A stretch of 64,000 bases of DNA. Origin: Brenneria izadpanahii (GTDB taxonomy: Bacteria > Pseudomonadota > Gammaproteobacteria > Enterobacterales > Enterobacteriaceae). Both the position numbers and the translations under genes were made by a program. The stretch's first letter is position 1. Every line of letters begins with the position of its first letter. The notes under the pieces are model-generated. The model was not told the origin of the DNA. It worked only from the letters and a program-made list of their open reading frames with translations, and did no database searches. Location of the stretch: positions 4,960,001 through 5,024,000 of the forward strand of contig NZ_CP050854.1 in the NCBI RefSeq assembly GCF_017569925.1. Direction: 5' to 3'. This document shows positions 63,658 to 64,000 of the stretch, piece after piece.

Positions 63658-64000
63658 ATGACCACAAAACAACCATTCGATTATGATGCCATCGTTATCG
63701 GTTCCGGCCCCGGCGGTGAAGGCGCCGCGATGGGATTAACCAAACAAGGGGCGAAAGTCGCGGTGATTGAACGGCACTACAATGTCGGCGGCGGCTGCAC
63801 GCATTGGGGAACCATCCCTTCCAAGGCGCTTCGCCATGCCGTCAGCCGTATTATTGAGTTTAACCAGAACCCGCTATATAGCGACAACGCCCGCGTTATC
63901 AGTTCCTCTTTTTCCGATATCCTGCGCCACGCGGACAGCGTTATCGGCCAGCAAACCCGGAGGCGCCAGGGATTTTATGAGCGTAATCAGTGCGAGCTGT
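63658..64000 (+). CDS. sthA: Soluble pyridine nucleotide transhydrogenase SthA, 5' part
   Basis: The first 114 codons, running off the window. The enzyme interconverts NADPH and NADH with FAD. The FAD-binding [13 protein letters not shown] motif and [22 protein letters not shown] are visible. The second redox Cys of related disulfide reductases is replaced (CTHWGT), as in this family. It is divergent from fabR across a 193-base gap with no further gene. Confidence 0.96.
   Translation, partial: MTTKQPFDYDAIVIGSGPGGEGAAMGLTKQGAKVAVIERHYNVGGGCTHWGTIPSKALRHAVSRIIEFNQNPLYSDNARVISSSFSDILRHADSVIGQQTRRRQGFYERNQCEL

Overview
The window is a chromosomal segment of an enterobacterium. Gene content, protein sequences and gene order match Enterobacterales closely. 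The aapJQMP amino-acid importer and the style of the proteins point to the Pectobacteriaceae (Pectobacterium, Dickeya, Brenneria, Lonsdalea). The genus is an inference; I have no search result behind it. No phage, insertion sequence, CRISPR array or toxin/defence island is visible.

Left part (1-10.3 kb), a nitrogen-acquisition region on the + strand. It holds the end of an oligopeptide-type ABC ATPase, a D-serine dehydratase/D-threonine aldolase family PLP enzyme, a RidA imine/enamine deaminase broken by a one-base frameshift, and an amino-acid ABC binding protein and permease with no ATPase gene beside them. Then comes a sigma-54 type promoter and aapJQMP, a general L-amino-acid importer, followed by pabA and argD. 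An ArgR-like operator lies before argD.

Core (10.3-58.1 kb), two complete rRNA operons in direct orientation on the - strand, each 16S - tRNA-Ile(GAT) - tRNA-Ala(TGC) - 23S - 5S. They bracket a block with Escherichia coli order: purHD (PurR box), yjaH-hupA-yjaG-nfi-hemE-nudC, rsd, the TPP-riboswitch operon thiCEFSGH, a yjiR/yjiS pair, an MFS transporter, rpoCB-rplLJAK-nusG-secE-tuf with the thrU-tyrU-glyT-thrT tRNA array, a GNAT gene, coaA and birA-murB. The two rrn copies are not identical. Their 16S genes differ in a clustered block in V6, their tRNA spacers are mosaic, and both 23S genes carry a 118-nt helix-25 insert in place of the short E. coli stem.

Right part (58.1-64 kb): murI, btuB with a cobalamin riboswitch, trmA, yijD, fabR and the start of sthA, again in E. 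coli order.

Most of the window is conserved housekeeping DNA, and I did not find a convincing new defence or mobile system. The points most worth a second look are the rRNA heterogeneity and helix-25 inserts, the D-amino-acid/RidA/ABC module with its frameshift, the repeated motif in the yjiR-yjiS intergenic region, paired hairpins flanking yjiRS, and an unexplained 45-nt palindrome between tuf and secE. Three one-base contractions, all in C/G runs, suggest possible sequence errors.
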